In this document: positions 1 to 7,979 of the stretch, one piece after another
How the letters are laid out: each line of letters starts with the position of its first letter
How positions within the stretch are numbered: the stretch's first letter is position 1
Assembly: GCA_934702115.1 (NCBI GenBank)
Contig: CAKUYF010000037.1
Location: 1 to 8,069 of the forward strand
Length of the DNA stretch: 8,069 nucleotides
Reading direction: 5' to 3'
DNA from: an uncultured Eubacteriales bacterium
Lineage (GTDB): Bacteria > Bacillota > Clostridia > Oscillospirales > Acutalibacteraceae
The notes under the pieces: model-generated
Seen by the model: only the letters and a program-made list of their open reading frames with translations
Told to the model about the DNA's origin: nothing
Database searches by the model: none
Made by a program: the position numbers and the translations under genes

Positions 1-3000
1 AATTTGTAGCAACTTCAAAATCAGTACCATTATTAAGTGCTTCAAAATGTTGCCTACCGCAAGCTATCTTTAATTTTTCGCGTTCTCTCAAATCTATAGT
101 GTTTGTGGCACCTTTAGTTTCAATTACAAAATACATCTTTTTTGTTCCGTCACGTTCTATGTACACCGCCCAATCAGGATTATAAGTACCAATAGGTGTT
201 TCAATTTTAAAATTATCTGGAATTTTGAAAAACATTTTTACATCAGGGTCATTGTCTAAAGCAACTGCAAAAGGTTTTTCAACTGTACTACTATCATAAA
301 TAATATGGTCGTAAACACTATTTTCTACTGGAACTGCATTTTTATCTAAGTTAGCAATAAGTTCCTCATCTTCAAAAACTTCTTGAACGTAATATTCTTC
401 TCCAGCAAGTTTTACATAACGTATACCATCAATTTCAAGTTTGTAAACTGAATTTTTAATTGCCTGAATACAGTTTTCAGTAAACTCTTGAGGATTATTA
501 ATAAAGTCCTTTAACCTACCGCTTTTAGTCAATATATCTTTACACAGATGAACGGGTATTCCACATTCTTCCTCCAAAGTTAAAAGAACATCAGGTAAAT
601 TAAGTTTGCTATTATCTATTTCATCAACTCTTTCACTTTTTAGAGTGCCTTTAACACCAGGCTTTTGTATATCAATCGTACCAGTTGTAGATATTATTCG
701 AGGTTTCGGGATTCGTACCATATTTTTAATTTCTCTAATACAATCTGATATCAATTCACTTGTATCAACTTGTACACGGTAAGTAGTCTTTTGTTTTATC
801 TTATCCCATATTGCAATAAATTCCGGCGATAACATTTTTCTCTTATTTATGTGAACAACAACATCTTTTGAACCATCTCGAATAGGAGTTTTTTTGTCAG
901 CTCGTTTTATTATGTTCATACAACGCTCTTTTGCACCTTTAAGCCTTTCAGGTAAATCTAATTGCCCTTTGAGTAAGGCATTTTTCATGGCGTCTTTTAT
1001 TTTTCCAGTTTTAGTTATTAGACCTTTCTCTTGAAAATGTTCAATTATTTCTTTTGCATCTTCATAAGTTGTAGTTTTTTCTTCTTTTACAGTTTTTAAA
1101 TAAACTACATTTTGGAGTTTATTTTCTTCTATTTTGTCCTCGTTTTTAACTGTTTCAATTATAGTTTCTTTTGGAATTTCTATCTCTTGAGGAAATTCGA
1201 TCTCATTTGTTTCAATCGCAGATTTCATAGTATCAGTAGGAGTTCCGTCTTCTGTAATATATCCATTTGCTTTCATACTCTCTACGATAATTTCTGCTTG
1301 GTTTCTAGTTATATGTTCTTCAACTTCTTTTTCAATCGGATAAACCATTCCAACAAAATTGCTGATTTCAAGAGTACCAAATTTAAGTCCAGTTTCATAT
1401 TCAATTTCCTTTTGAAGCTTGTCTGCAAATTCTGCAAAACTTTCATTGGCGATAACGTGTAAAATATTTATATTTTTATCTTCAATTCTATCACCGTCTT
1501 GATTTACGCATAAGCGAAGTCCTCGACCAATTTTTTGTCTACAAGTAAACGTAGATTTTTGTTCAATGAGAGTACAAACTTGAAATACATTAGGATTATC
1601 CCAGCCCTCTTTCAAAGCAGAGTGGCTGAAAATAAATCTTAAAGGACAATCAAATGAAAGTAAGCGTTCTTTATCTTTCATAATGGTGTTATATGTACTG
1701 TAATCAACAGCAGAATCACCTTTTGTATTTTTATAATTACCTTTTGTGTCTTGTGAAAAATATCCATCGTGAATAGGGGAAATGGTTGTATTTTCCGCTT
1801 GAATATCATCAACTTTATGATAGAATTTTCGTACTTTTTCAAATTTGGGGAGATTAATTAATTTCAAATATTCTTCCTCAAAAATATTTGCATATAAACC
1901 TTTATCACCCTCAGGAGTTCTATATTTTGTAACTTCGTCAATGAAGAAAAGCGACAATACTTTTATCCCTTTTTCTAAGTACATAAGCTCTTTAATGAGG
2001 TGAGTTTCTATTGTTTTCTTGATTTGATTTCGTTTTATGATATTTTCATCAACATCACCCATAGCTTTTCCCAGATACAATACTTTTGCATTGGTAAATT
2101 CAATAGATTCAGAACCTTTTGTACAATCTATACCGGCAATAGTATAGCCGCTATAAAGCTTGCGTTCTCCCGACACTACAAACAAATCCGCTCCTGATTT
2201 AACTGTTACTGTTTTTCTTGTAACTTTACCTTTTTTATCTTTGACATCCAGTTCGATTTTAGCTTTAAAACCATTATTGTGCGACACCGATACAAGTCTA
2301 ATATACGGCTGATTGAAATTAAATCCAACCTGACTACTTGTTACGCATATTTGTTTAACAAGTCCTAATTGATAAGCATCAACTGGGGTTAAACGATATA
2401 ATAAATTAACTTTTTCTCTATGAGTTGCTGAATATCTTAAAGTACATAATGAATTTAATGATGCTATTGCTTCTTTAGATTTAGGAGTATTATCCACACT
2501 TTGAGGCTCATCTATAATAACGATTGGCTTTACGTTTCGTATGTAATCTATTGCGACCTCACCATTAAGTGAATCTCTTTCTTTATTTATAATATTTTCC
2601 GATTTTTTAAATGCATCAATATTTATAATCATAATTTCTATGGTTGAGGAAGTCGCAAAACGTCTGACTTCGTGAATTTTCTTAGAATCATAAATAAAAT
2701 ATCTGTAAGGAATGTTATCATATTGAGTTGAAAAGTGTTCAGCGGTTGTCTGAAAAGATTTATACACACCCTCACGAATCGCAACAGATGGCACAACGAC
2801 TATAAATTTTGTAAAACCATACTTTTTATTGAGTTCAAATATAGTTTTGGTATAAACATAAGTTTTACCAGTACCAGTTTCCATTTCGATACAAAATTTC
2901 TTTTCATCTATGCTATCAGTAACGGGGAGTAGATTTCTCTTTTGAATTTCGTGCATATTTTGAATCATTTTCTTATCTTCAATTAGAATATCATTTCCAA

Positions 3001-3148
3001 ATTGGTGTTCTAAAAACTGAATTTGATTACCAACACTATCTTTTATTACTGAAAATGCCCCATTCTGTTCCTCTTGTCCTTTGAATAAATCTACAACCGC
3101 ATTAACGGCATCAGTTTGGAATTTTTGATTTTTAAATTTTAATTTCAT
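1..3148 (-). CDS. res: Type III restriction enzyme Res subunit (helicase-nuclease), C-terminus cut by window edge
   Basis: ATP-dependent translocase and endonuclease subunit of a type III restriction-modification system; it acts on DNA in a complex with Mod. The minus strand is open for 1049 codons from ATG 3148 to the left edge with no stop. Seen in order: N-terminal helix FQTDAVNAVVDLF (residues 10-22); Walker A GTGKT (92-96); motif Ia PSVAIREG (120-127); motif II DEPQ (213-216), a form typical of type III Res; motif III SAT (240-242); motif V GWDNPN (515-520); motif VI GRGLRL (541-546). A C-terminal PD-(D/E)xK nuclease follows, with PD at 991-992 and ExK at 1010-1012. All catalytic residues are present, so it looks active. 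The usual length is about 900-1050 residues, and the last visible residues lie about 37 past the nuclease lysine, so probably little is missing. It starts 16 bases after the mod stop, so it is co-transcribed. Residues 618-735 hold an internal duplication. Family assignment is very secure. Confidence 0.96.
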   Translation of the reverse strand, partial: MKLKFKNQKFQTDAVNAVVDLFKGQEEQNGAFSVIKDSVGNQIQFLEHQFGNDILIEDKKMIQNMHEIQKRNLLPVTDSIDEKKFCIEMETGTGKTYVYTKTIFELNKKYGFTKFIVVVPSVAIREGVYKSFQTTAEHFSTQYDNIPYRYFIYDSKKIHEVRRFATSSTIEIMIINIDAFKKSENIINKERDSLNGEVAIDYIRNVKPIVIIDEPQSVDNTPKSKEAIASLNSLCTLRYSATHREKVNLLYRLTPVDAYQLGLVKQICVTSSQVGFNFNQPYIRLVSVSHNNGFKAKIELDVKDKKGKVTRKTVTVKSGADLFVVSGERKLYSGYTIAGIDCTKGSESIEFTNAKVLYLGKAMGDVDENIIKRNQIKKTIETHLIKELMYLEKGIKVLSLFFIDEVTKYRTPEGDKGLYANIFEEEYLKLINLPKFEKVRKFYHKVDDIQAENTTISPIHDGYFSQDTKGNYKNTKGDSAVDYSTYNTIMKDKERLLSFDCPLRFIFSHSALKEGWDNPNVFQVCTLIEQKSTFTCRQKIGRGLRLCVNQDGDRIEDKNINILHVIANESFAEFADKLQKEIEYETGLKFGTLEISNFVGMVYPIEKEVEEHITRNQAEIIVESMKANGYITEDGTPTDTMKSAIETNEIEFPQEIEIPKETIIETVKNEDKIEENKLQNVVYLKTVKEEKTTTYEDAKEIIEHFQEKGLITKTGKIKDAMKNALLKGQLDLPERLKGAKERCMNIIKRADKKTPIRDGSKDVVVHINKRKMLSPEFIAIWDKIKQKTTYRVQVDTSELISDCIREIKNMVRIPKPRIISTTGTIDIQKPGVKGTLKSERVDEIDNSKLNLPDVLLTLEEECGIPVHLCKDILTKSGRLKDFINNPQEFTENCIQAIKNSVYKLEIDGIRYVKLAGEEYYVQEVFEDEELIANLDKNAVPVENSVYDHIIYDSSTVEKPFAVALDNDPDVKMFFKIPDNFKIETPIGTYNPDWAVYIERDGTKKMYFVIETKGATNTIDLREREKLKIACGRQHFEALNNGTDFEVATN

Positions 3149-3154
3149 GCTTAA

Positions 3155-3163
3155 CACCTCTTT
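3155..3163 (-). promoter_or_regulatory. Ribosome binding site of res
   Basis: Minus-strand AAAGAGGTG ends six bases before the ATG at 3148. This strong Shine-Dalgarno fixes the Res start and shows that res is translated independently although it sits only 16 bases behind mod. No promoter is visible or expected in so short a gap. Confidence 0.85.
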
Positions 3164-3164
3164 C

Positions 3165-5045
3165 TTATATGAATTTCATACCGATTTTTTTACGTCTTAG
3201 GAGTAGTTTTGCGTTAGACATAGCACTCACATCTTCAAAACATTCTTGTCCGAAAACTATATATGCTGGAGCAAGTTCTGTCATTTTATCAACAGTTTCG
3301 GTTTCCAAATTCTTATCAAGGCACACCAACAAAAGACATTCTTTTTTAATTGAGTATGCAATTTTTCCGTCAAAATTCATTTTCGTGATAGGTTCTGTTA
3401 GTTGGATACCAAGTTTCAACATTACCTCATAGACCATATCTAAATCAGTTCTGTCAGGTTTACGGCGGTCAACGGACTCATCTAATCTCTTAATGAGTTC
3501 TTGTACAGCCTCCTCGCCCGTGCCTTTTAAGGGACTTGCGTCCCAAGCTTTTAAGTTAGAGCTATCAAGTTTGAATACTTTAAATCCTACATCTAATTGA
3601 GTTTTATTTTCCTCTAACCTTGTTTGATTACTTTCTCCAAGAAGTTTTTTACCAGCACGTCTGATGCGTTCTTTGCCGATTTCACAAATATTTTTATATC
3701 CGTTTTTAAATGCTTCAGTGTCTTCTCCGCAGAGTTCAGGAAGTTGCACCATTATGAATTTACGATTGCCACCGTCTTCTTTGTTTAATTCCATAACTGC
3801 GTGGGCAGTTGTTGCCGAACCGCTAAAGAAATCTAGGATTATATCATTTTCAACTAAATCAGCCATTAAAATAAATTTTTTTATGAGTTCAGTAGGTTTA
3901 GAATAATCAAATATTTTTGATGAAAATATTTTTTTTATAGTATCAGTCCCACTACCTGAACCTACTTCATCTATCCAAGTAGTATATTTTTTGGTAGCCT
4001 TTTCTCCTTCTAAAGGCTCGTAAATTTTTTCATATGCTACCCATTTGCCACCATTTTTTACAAACTCAATGTTTCCTTCGTTTAATTCATTTTCCATTCT
4101 AATTTTGCTCCAACGCCAGCATCCCTCTTCAATATCTGAAATCATTGGAAATAAATCTGTACCATCAGGAGCTTTAATTGGATAAAACAAATTAGGTCTG
4201 TCTTTTCTTTTGCTGTTTGAACCCCATTTTCTAGCTAATTGAGTTTTATAATGTCTTTTTTTTAGTTCATCATATTTATTGTATATATCATCAGTTTTAA
4301 TTTCTTCTCCCGATTTAAATTCTGTTAAGTTTTTTGCATAACACAAAATATATTCATGGATAACTGCATAATATCTGCTATCTTGCCTTCCGCCACGTCC
4401 TTTCCAATTTATTTGTGCTATAAAATTCTCCTCTCCAAAAATTTCATCGCAGATTTTCCTCAAGTTATGTACTTCGTGGTCGTCAATCGAGATGAAAATT
4501 ACACCATCTTCACGCAACAGATTATATGCTAATCTGAGTCTTGGGAACATCATATTAAGCCAAGCAGTATGGAATCTTCCCATAGTTTCAGGATTTGATT
4601 TTGTAGTCTGTGAAGTTACTTCTTTGTAATGTTGAATTGGGTCTTTGAAATCATCTTCATAAACAAAATCATTGCCAGTATTGTAAGGTGGGTCAATATA
4701 AATCATTTTTACTTTGTTAAAATAAGACCTTTGCAAAATCTTCAAAACTTCCAAATTGTCGCCCTCAATGTAAAGATTTTGCGTTTCATCAAAATTTACA
4801 CTTTCATCGACGCATGGACGCAAAGTTCCAGTAGTACGTTTTCCGGCAATTTGAAAACATTCAGCTTTACCTTTCCACTCAAATTTATATTTTTCATAAT
4901 CCTCTTGCTGATATTCTCCGCATAAATTAAGCAGCTTATCAATATCAAGTTTGCCGTCGGAAAAACATTGCGGAAACACCTTTCTTAACTTTTCACGTTC
5001 ATTTTCTTCAATATCCATGCTCATACCATTTAATTTATCATTCAT
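3165..5045 (-). CDS. mod: Type III restriction-modification DNA methyltransferase Mod (adenine-N6)
   Basis: S-adenosylmethionine-dependent adenine-N6 methyltransferase that also supplies sequence recognition for Res. It has 626 residues from ATG 5045, usual for type III Mod. The N-terminus has the family block GTLRP...ESVN...NLYIEGDNLEVLKIL, then the catalytic motif IV DPPYNTGNDF (DPPY at 118-121). The SAM-binding motif I, DFFSGSAT (405-412), comes later, with the supporting FSKP-like block DYSKP before it. Catalytic motif before SAM motif is the beta-class order of type III Mod enzymes. Residues of about 210-380 between the two hold the target recognition domain, so the methylated site cannot be predicted. 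An upstream in-frame ATG at 5063 exists, but an excellent ribosome binding site (AAAGGAG) lies between it and ATG 5045, so the later start is preferred. It sits between the SNF2 gene (66-base gap) and res (16-base gap). No repeat tract suggestive of phase variation is seen. The assignment is secure. Confidence 0.97.
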   Translation of the reverse strand: MNDKLNGMSMDIEENEREKLRKVFPQCFSDGKLDIDKLLNLCGEYQQEDYEKYKFEWKGKAECFQIAGKRTTGTLRPCVDESVNFDETQNLYIEGDNLEVLKILQRSYFNKVKMIYIDPPYNTGNDFVYEDDFKDPIQHYKEVTSQTTKSNPETMGRFHTAWLNMMFPRLRLAYNLLREDGVIFISIDDHEVHNLRKICDEIFGEENFIAQINWKGRGGRQDSRYYAVIHEYILCYAKNLTEFKSGEEIKTDDIYNKYDELKKRHYKTQLARKWGSNSKRKDRPNLFYPIKAPDGTDLFPMISDIEEGCWRWSKIRMENELNEGNIEFVKNGGKWVAYEKIYEPLEGEKATKKYTTWIDEVGSGSGTDTIKKIFSSKIFDYSKPTELIKKFILMADLVENDIILDFFSGSATTAHAVMELNKEDGGNRKFIMVQLPELCGEDTEAFKNGYKNICEIGKERIRRAGKKLLGESNQTRLEENKTQLDVGFKVFKLDSSNLKAWDASPLKGTGEEAVQELIKRLDESVDRRKPDRTDLDMVYEVMLKLGIQLTEPITKMNFDGKIAYSIKKECLLLVCLDKNLETETVDKMTELAPAYIVFGQECFEDVSAMSNAKLLLRRKKIGMKFI

Positions 5046-5053
5046 TTTAAATT

Positions 5054-5060
5054 CTCCTTT
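5054..5060 (-). promoter_or_regulatory. Ribosome binding site that sets the mod start
   Basis: Minus-strand AAAGGAG is followed by eight bases and the ATG at 5045. It lies inside the first codons of the longer frame that begins at 5063, which itself has only the AT-rich heptad array upstream and no Shine-Dalgarno. The 5045 start is therefore far better supported. Confidence 0.85.
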
Positions 5061-5065
5061 CATCA

Positions 5066-5123
5066 GTTATTAGTGATTAGTGAGTAACTTCTAACTACTA
5101 ATTACTAACTATTAATTTCTAAC
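5066..5123. repeat. Array of 7-base repeats in two orientations between the SNF2 gene and mod
   Basis: On the plus strand, 5089-5123 reads as five contiguous heptads: TTCTAAC, TACTAAT, TACTAAC, TATTAAT, TTCTAAC (consensus TWYTAAY). On its left, 5069-5082 holds two perfect tandem copies of ATTAGTG, which is the reverse complement of the same unit with one change. The two blocks can pair as an imperfect AT-rich stem (about 5070-5082 with 5096-5108). The last codons and stop of the SNF2 gene (5112-5120) fall inside the array. It resembles in kind the short heptanucleotide repeats known between genes in some bacteria. It has no GC-rich stem and no following U-run, so it is not an evident terminator. 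Confidence 0.8.
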
Positions 5124-7766
5124 TTTTATCACAAACATTCTCTTTATTTCGCTTGTCAATTCAGATTTTTCTGTTAGCTCTTTTATCGTGTTTTCGAGCT
5201 CTTGTTCCAAACGCATTTCATCGAAAAATAAAGTTTGTTTTGCTTTCATATATTCTTTTTGCAGTAACGCAATACTTTTCTTTAATGTCAATTTTTCTTC
5301 TAAAGATGAAACATCATTTAAACCTCGCTCAAAAGTCTTTAATTGATGCTCAATTTGATTAATATTTCTTCGTAACTCTGATTTTTTATAATTGGTGTAT
5401 TGTTTTAACTGTTCAATGTTTTCTTTTTCATCACTACTATTCTCTGACATAACTTTTTCTATAAATTGTTTTACTGAAACCATATCGTCTAGCTTGTGAT
5501 GTACTTTATTTTTACATTTCCACCAATCTATTTCTGTAATTTTACTTCCCTCGTAATTGCACGATATAGCTGGAAGTTCCATTATTTCTTTACATTCTTC
5601 GTATTTTAAATCTGCACCCGATTTAGTTTTTCCTACAAGTGTATAAAAGTTTTCTCTAAATGAAATATCCTTTTTAGATTTAATCTCTATCTCATAATAT
5701 CCAATCTCACATTCCTGAAACTTGCTATCTAAAATTAGTTCTCCTCTGTCATAAATACCGTCAATTTTAATTTGTTTTATAATGCGTTTTGAAAGAGAAT
5801 CAGTTATTGTATGTCTGCCGGAACGAGGCTTATAATTTTTATCCATACTGTATTCGTTTCTACCTAAGACAGAACCACTAAAAACTTTAGGTTGTGTACC
5901 TAAGAATGAGATAGTTCTAGTTTCTTCATTAATATGGGAATATCCTTTGTCTTTAAAGAAATATTTCGTTATATCCCATAAGTCATTGTTTAGCTTTTCA
6001 ACTGTGCTTTCTATGTACTGTGGTGAAATGACAAATTTATCTGCAATATCTTTTGAAAATGATGTAAATAATGAATGTTCTGCGGTTTCCACGAGCTTTT
6101 TATTATGTTCTTCATAGTGTTTAAGTATTTTATTAAATGTTTCGTTTATTTCTTTTTTAGTTCTCGCTTGACTGATAGCTTTGTTAAAATCTATATCAAA
6201 ATTGCCGATTACGTTGTCTGTTAAACCTAAAATGCCATCAAACTGCAAAACTCTCTTGTTTATGAGTTCTACCATTCTTACATCGGCAAAGTTATTTTTA
6301 TCTATGAAATTAACAACAATAACATCTGATTCTTGTCCTTGACGGTGGCAACGATTAATTCGTTGTTCTATCGTAAGTATGTTGTAAGGTAAATCATAAT
6401 TCACTACGAATGAACAAAATTCTAAATTTAAACCTTCTGAAGCAACATCAGTTGCAATCAAAATTTCAGCTTCATTCTTAAAATTTTCTATGATTGAATA
6501 ATCACGGCTAAAATTACCGTTAAACATCAAAACTTTATCTTTATATCCTTTTCGAGTTAATAAATCGTATAGATATTTTTGAGTAGCTCTATTTTCAGTA
6601 AATATAAGAGCTTTCTTTTTTGCACCTAAGCCTTTTAATCTTGAAAATCCATTCTTTAATGTTTCCAAAAGTTTTATACCTTTCGTATTTTCAGATATAT
6701 CTTTTGAAAAATTATAAATTTGCTTTATGTGATTTAATTCAATTTGCAATTTTTTGTTAGATGAATCTTCCTTAAACATTCTTTCAAGTCGCTTTAAGAC
6801 ACCACCTAAAGTTTTGCTTAATGCAAAAGTTGACGAAGAAAATGTATGATATAACATCAAAGCTAAATCGTATTTATCCATTTTAGGAAATGCTAATTTT
6901 TCATCTTTTTGTATGTACTTTTCCAAAAGTTCATAAATTTCTTTTTCTTCATCATTGAGTTCAAACTCAACTGTTATTGGGATTCTCTCAGGAATTTTGA
7001 TATAAGTTTCAGCTTGCTCACGAGTAGTTCTAAAGCAATATCTGCTCACACGCTCTGCAAGCTCTGAATAGTTTTCAGGTTTTCTAAAATATCGTTGATA
7101 AAAAGTTTCAGCATCAGGCAATACCCTTTCATCTATAAAATAAATAAGCCCATACAAATCCATAATGGAATTTTGAATGGGCGTAGCGGTTAATAAAAGT
7201 TTAAAAGACTCCCTCACAGCATTATGAATTAACATTGTGCCTTTAGTCTGTTCGGTATAGAATTTACGCAAATGGTGTGCTTCTTCAAACACGCTTAAAT
7301 CCCAATTTATTTGTTTTATGTACTCATTTTTTTCTTGTGCAAAATTATATGTAGTTAAAACAATTCCATATTGGTTAAACGGATTCTCATTTCCACTACT
7401 TGAAAATTCATTAAATATTTTATTGTTATCTATCACAAAGAAAGGGATAGAAAATTTATTTTCAATAACATCTTGCCATTGAAATAAAAGAGATGTTGGT
7501 ACAACTATTAATATATTTTTTTTGTTTTCATACCACATTTGAGTAATTACAAGCATAGCTTCATAAGTCTTACCTAAAGAACCTTCATCACATAAAATTG
7601 CCCCTTTAAGGTATGGAGAACGCATTGCAAATTGTGCCGCTGCCACTTGATAAGGAAAAATTTCAATATCAGATGAAGCAAATACAGGTATGAATTTTTT
7701 ACATCCAAATGTATAATTCGCTAGTTCCATAGCTTTATAATAAGCTTGAAAATGTGTTATATTCAC
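5112..7766 (-). CDS. SNF2-family DEAD/DEAH helicase-like ATPase, first gene of the type III operon
   Basis: Probable double-stranded DNA translocase using ATP; 884 residues. Motifs in order: Q-like FPYQ (37-40); motif I DEGSLGKT (60-67; SNF2 proteins usually have DEMGLGKT); Ia LIVVPTSLLFQW (86-97); motif II EEAH (161-164), with the usual first Asp replaced by Glu; motif III TATP (193-196); IV KALIFTENRAT (385-395); V ATDVASEGLNL (438-448); VI QRINRCHRQGQ (468-478). Both RecA-like lobes are complete, and the set resembles RapA/HepA-type bacterial SNF2 proteins. Residues 520-884 match nothing I can name; about 775-870 is Glu/Lys-rich and likely coiled coil, and 680-696 has a faint D...ExK pattern. 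The start is GTG at 7766: the frame is closed by TGA just upstream, and GGTG lies seven bases before it. The next in-frame ATG (codon 13) has no ribosome binding site. Transcription comes from the promoter at 7807-7835, with mod 66 bases downstream. Role inferred: DNA defence accessory. Family secure, function not. Confidence 0.93.
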   Translation of the reverse strand: MNITHFQAYYKAMELANYTFGCKKFIPVFASSDIEIFPYQVAAAQFAMRSPYLKGAILCDEGSLGKTYEAMLVITQMWYENKKNILIVVPTSLLFQWQDVIENKFSIPFFVIDNNKIFNEFSSSGNENPFNQYGIVLTTYNFAQEKNEYIKQINWDLSVFEEAHHLRKFYTEQTKGTMLIHNAVRESFKLLLTATPIQNSIMDLYGLIYFIDERVLPDAETFYQRYFRKPENYSELAERVSRYCFRTTREQAETYIKIPERIPITVEFELNDEEKEIYELLEKYIQKDEKLAFPKMDKYDLALMLYHTFSSSTFALSKTLGGVLKRLERMFKEDSSNKKLQIELNHIKQIYNFSKDISENTKGIKLLETLKNGFSRLKGLGAKKKALIFTENRATQKYLYDLLTRKGYKDKVLMFNGNFSRDYSIIENFKNEAEILIATDVASEGLNLEFCSFVVNYDLPYNILTIEQRINRCHRQGQESDVIVVNFIDKNNFADVRMVELINKRVLQFDGILGLTDNVIGNFDIDFNKAISQARTKKEINETFNKILKHYEEHNKKLVETAEHSLFTSFSKDIADKFVISPQYIESTVEKLNNDLWDITKYFFKDKGYSHINEETRTISFLGTQPKVFSGSVLGRNEYSMDKNYKPRSGRHTITDSLSKRIIKQIKIDGIYDRGELILDSKFQECEIGYYEIEIKSKKDISFRENFYTLVGKTKSGADLKYEECKEIMELPAISCNYEGSKITEIDWWKCKNKVHHKLDDMVSVKQFIEKVMSENSSDEKENIEQLKQYTNYKKSELRRNINQIEHQLKTFERGLNDVSSLEEKLTLKKSIALLQKEYMKAKQTLFFDEMRLEQELENTIKELTEKSELTSEIKRMFVIKVRN

Positions 7767-7773
7767 ATTTATT

Positions 7774-7777
7774 CACC
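7774..7777 (-). promoter_or_regulatory. Ribosome binding site of the SNF2 gene (GTG start)
   Basis: Minus-strand GGTG lies seven bases before the GTG start at 7766 and is weaker than the sites of mod and res. The start region reads ATGTGAAT, so an out-of-frame ATG followed directly by TGA overlaps the GTG. With a TGA closing the reading frame at 7773-7775, GTG is the most upstream start possible. Confidence 0.5.
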
Positions 7778-7806
7778 AACTTCCCAAAAATATTTATTTA
7801 AATTAA

Positions 7807-7835
7807 ATTATAGCAATATTGGTATAATTTTTCAA
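7807..7835 (-). promoter_or_regulatory. Promoter of the SNF2-mod-res operon
   Basis: On the minus strand, -35 TTGAAA (7835-7830), a 17-base spacer and a perfect -10 TATAAT (7812-7807). Transcription would begin near 7800, giving a leader of about 35 bases before the GTG at 7766. No other convincing promoter is seen in front of mod or res, so this probably drives all three genes. Confidence 0.75.
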
Positions 7836-7979
7836 GGGAATTTGATATTTTTTGGTATATAAATTCATATGTGAGTGTATAAATTTAAACCTATATATAT
7901 TTAATTCGAAAAATTATATTTTTTGCTCTCAATAGGACAAATTATAAAAATTTTTGAAAAATTTAAAATTAATCTATCA

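Noticed and set aside
1112..3432. Several open frames on the plus strand across the res and mod region (for example 1112-1462, 2000-2197, 2735-2932, 3169-3432)
   Set aside because: They lie opposite strongly supported restriction genes, have low-complexity Phe/Ile-rich translations and lack ribosome binding sites; they are antisense shadows.
3929..3936. Run of eight A in the mod coding strand as a phase-variation switch
   Set aside because: A run of equal length occurs in the SNF2 gene (7516-7523), the tract is short, and no tetra- or pentanucleotide repeat like those of phase-variable mod genes is present; likely just AT-rich composition.
5070..5108. Stem formed by the heptad array as a transcription terminator
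   Set aside because: The stem is almost all A-T with mismatches and no U-run follows on either strand; mod immediately downstream has no promoter of its own.
5154..5159. Perfect TTGACA on the minus strand near the end of the SNF2 gene as a promoter for mod
   Set aside because: No -10-like hexamer lies at 16-18 bases; the nearest TGATAA is about 22 bases away.
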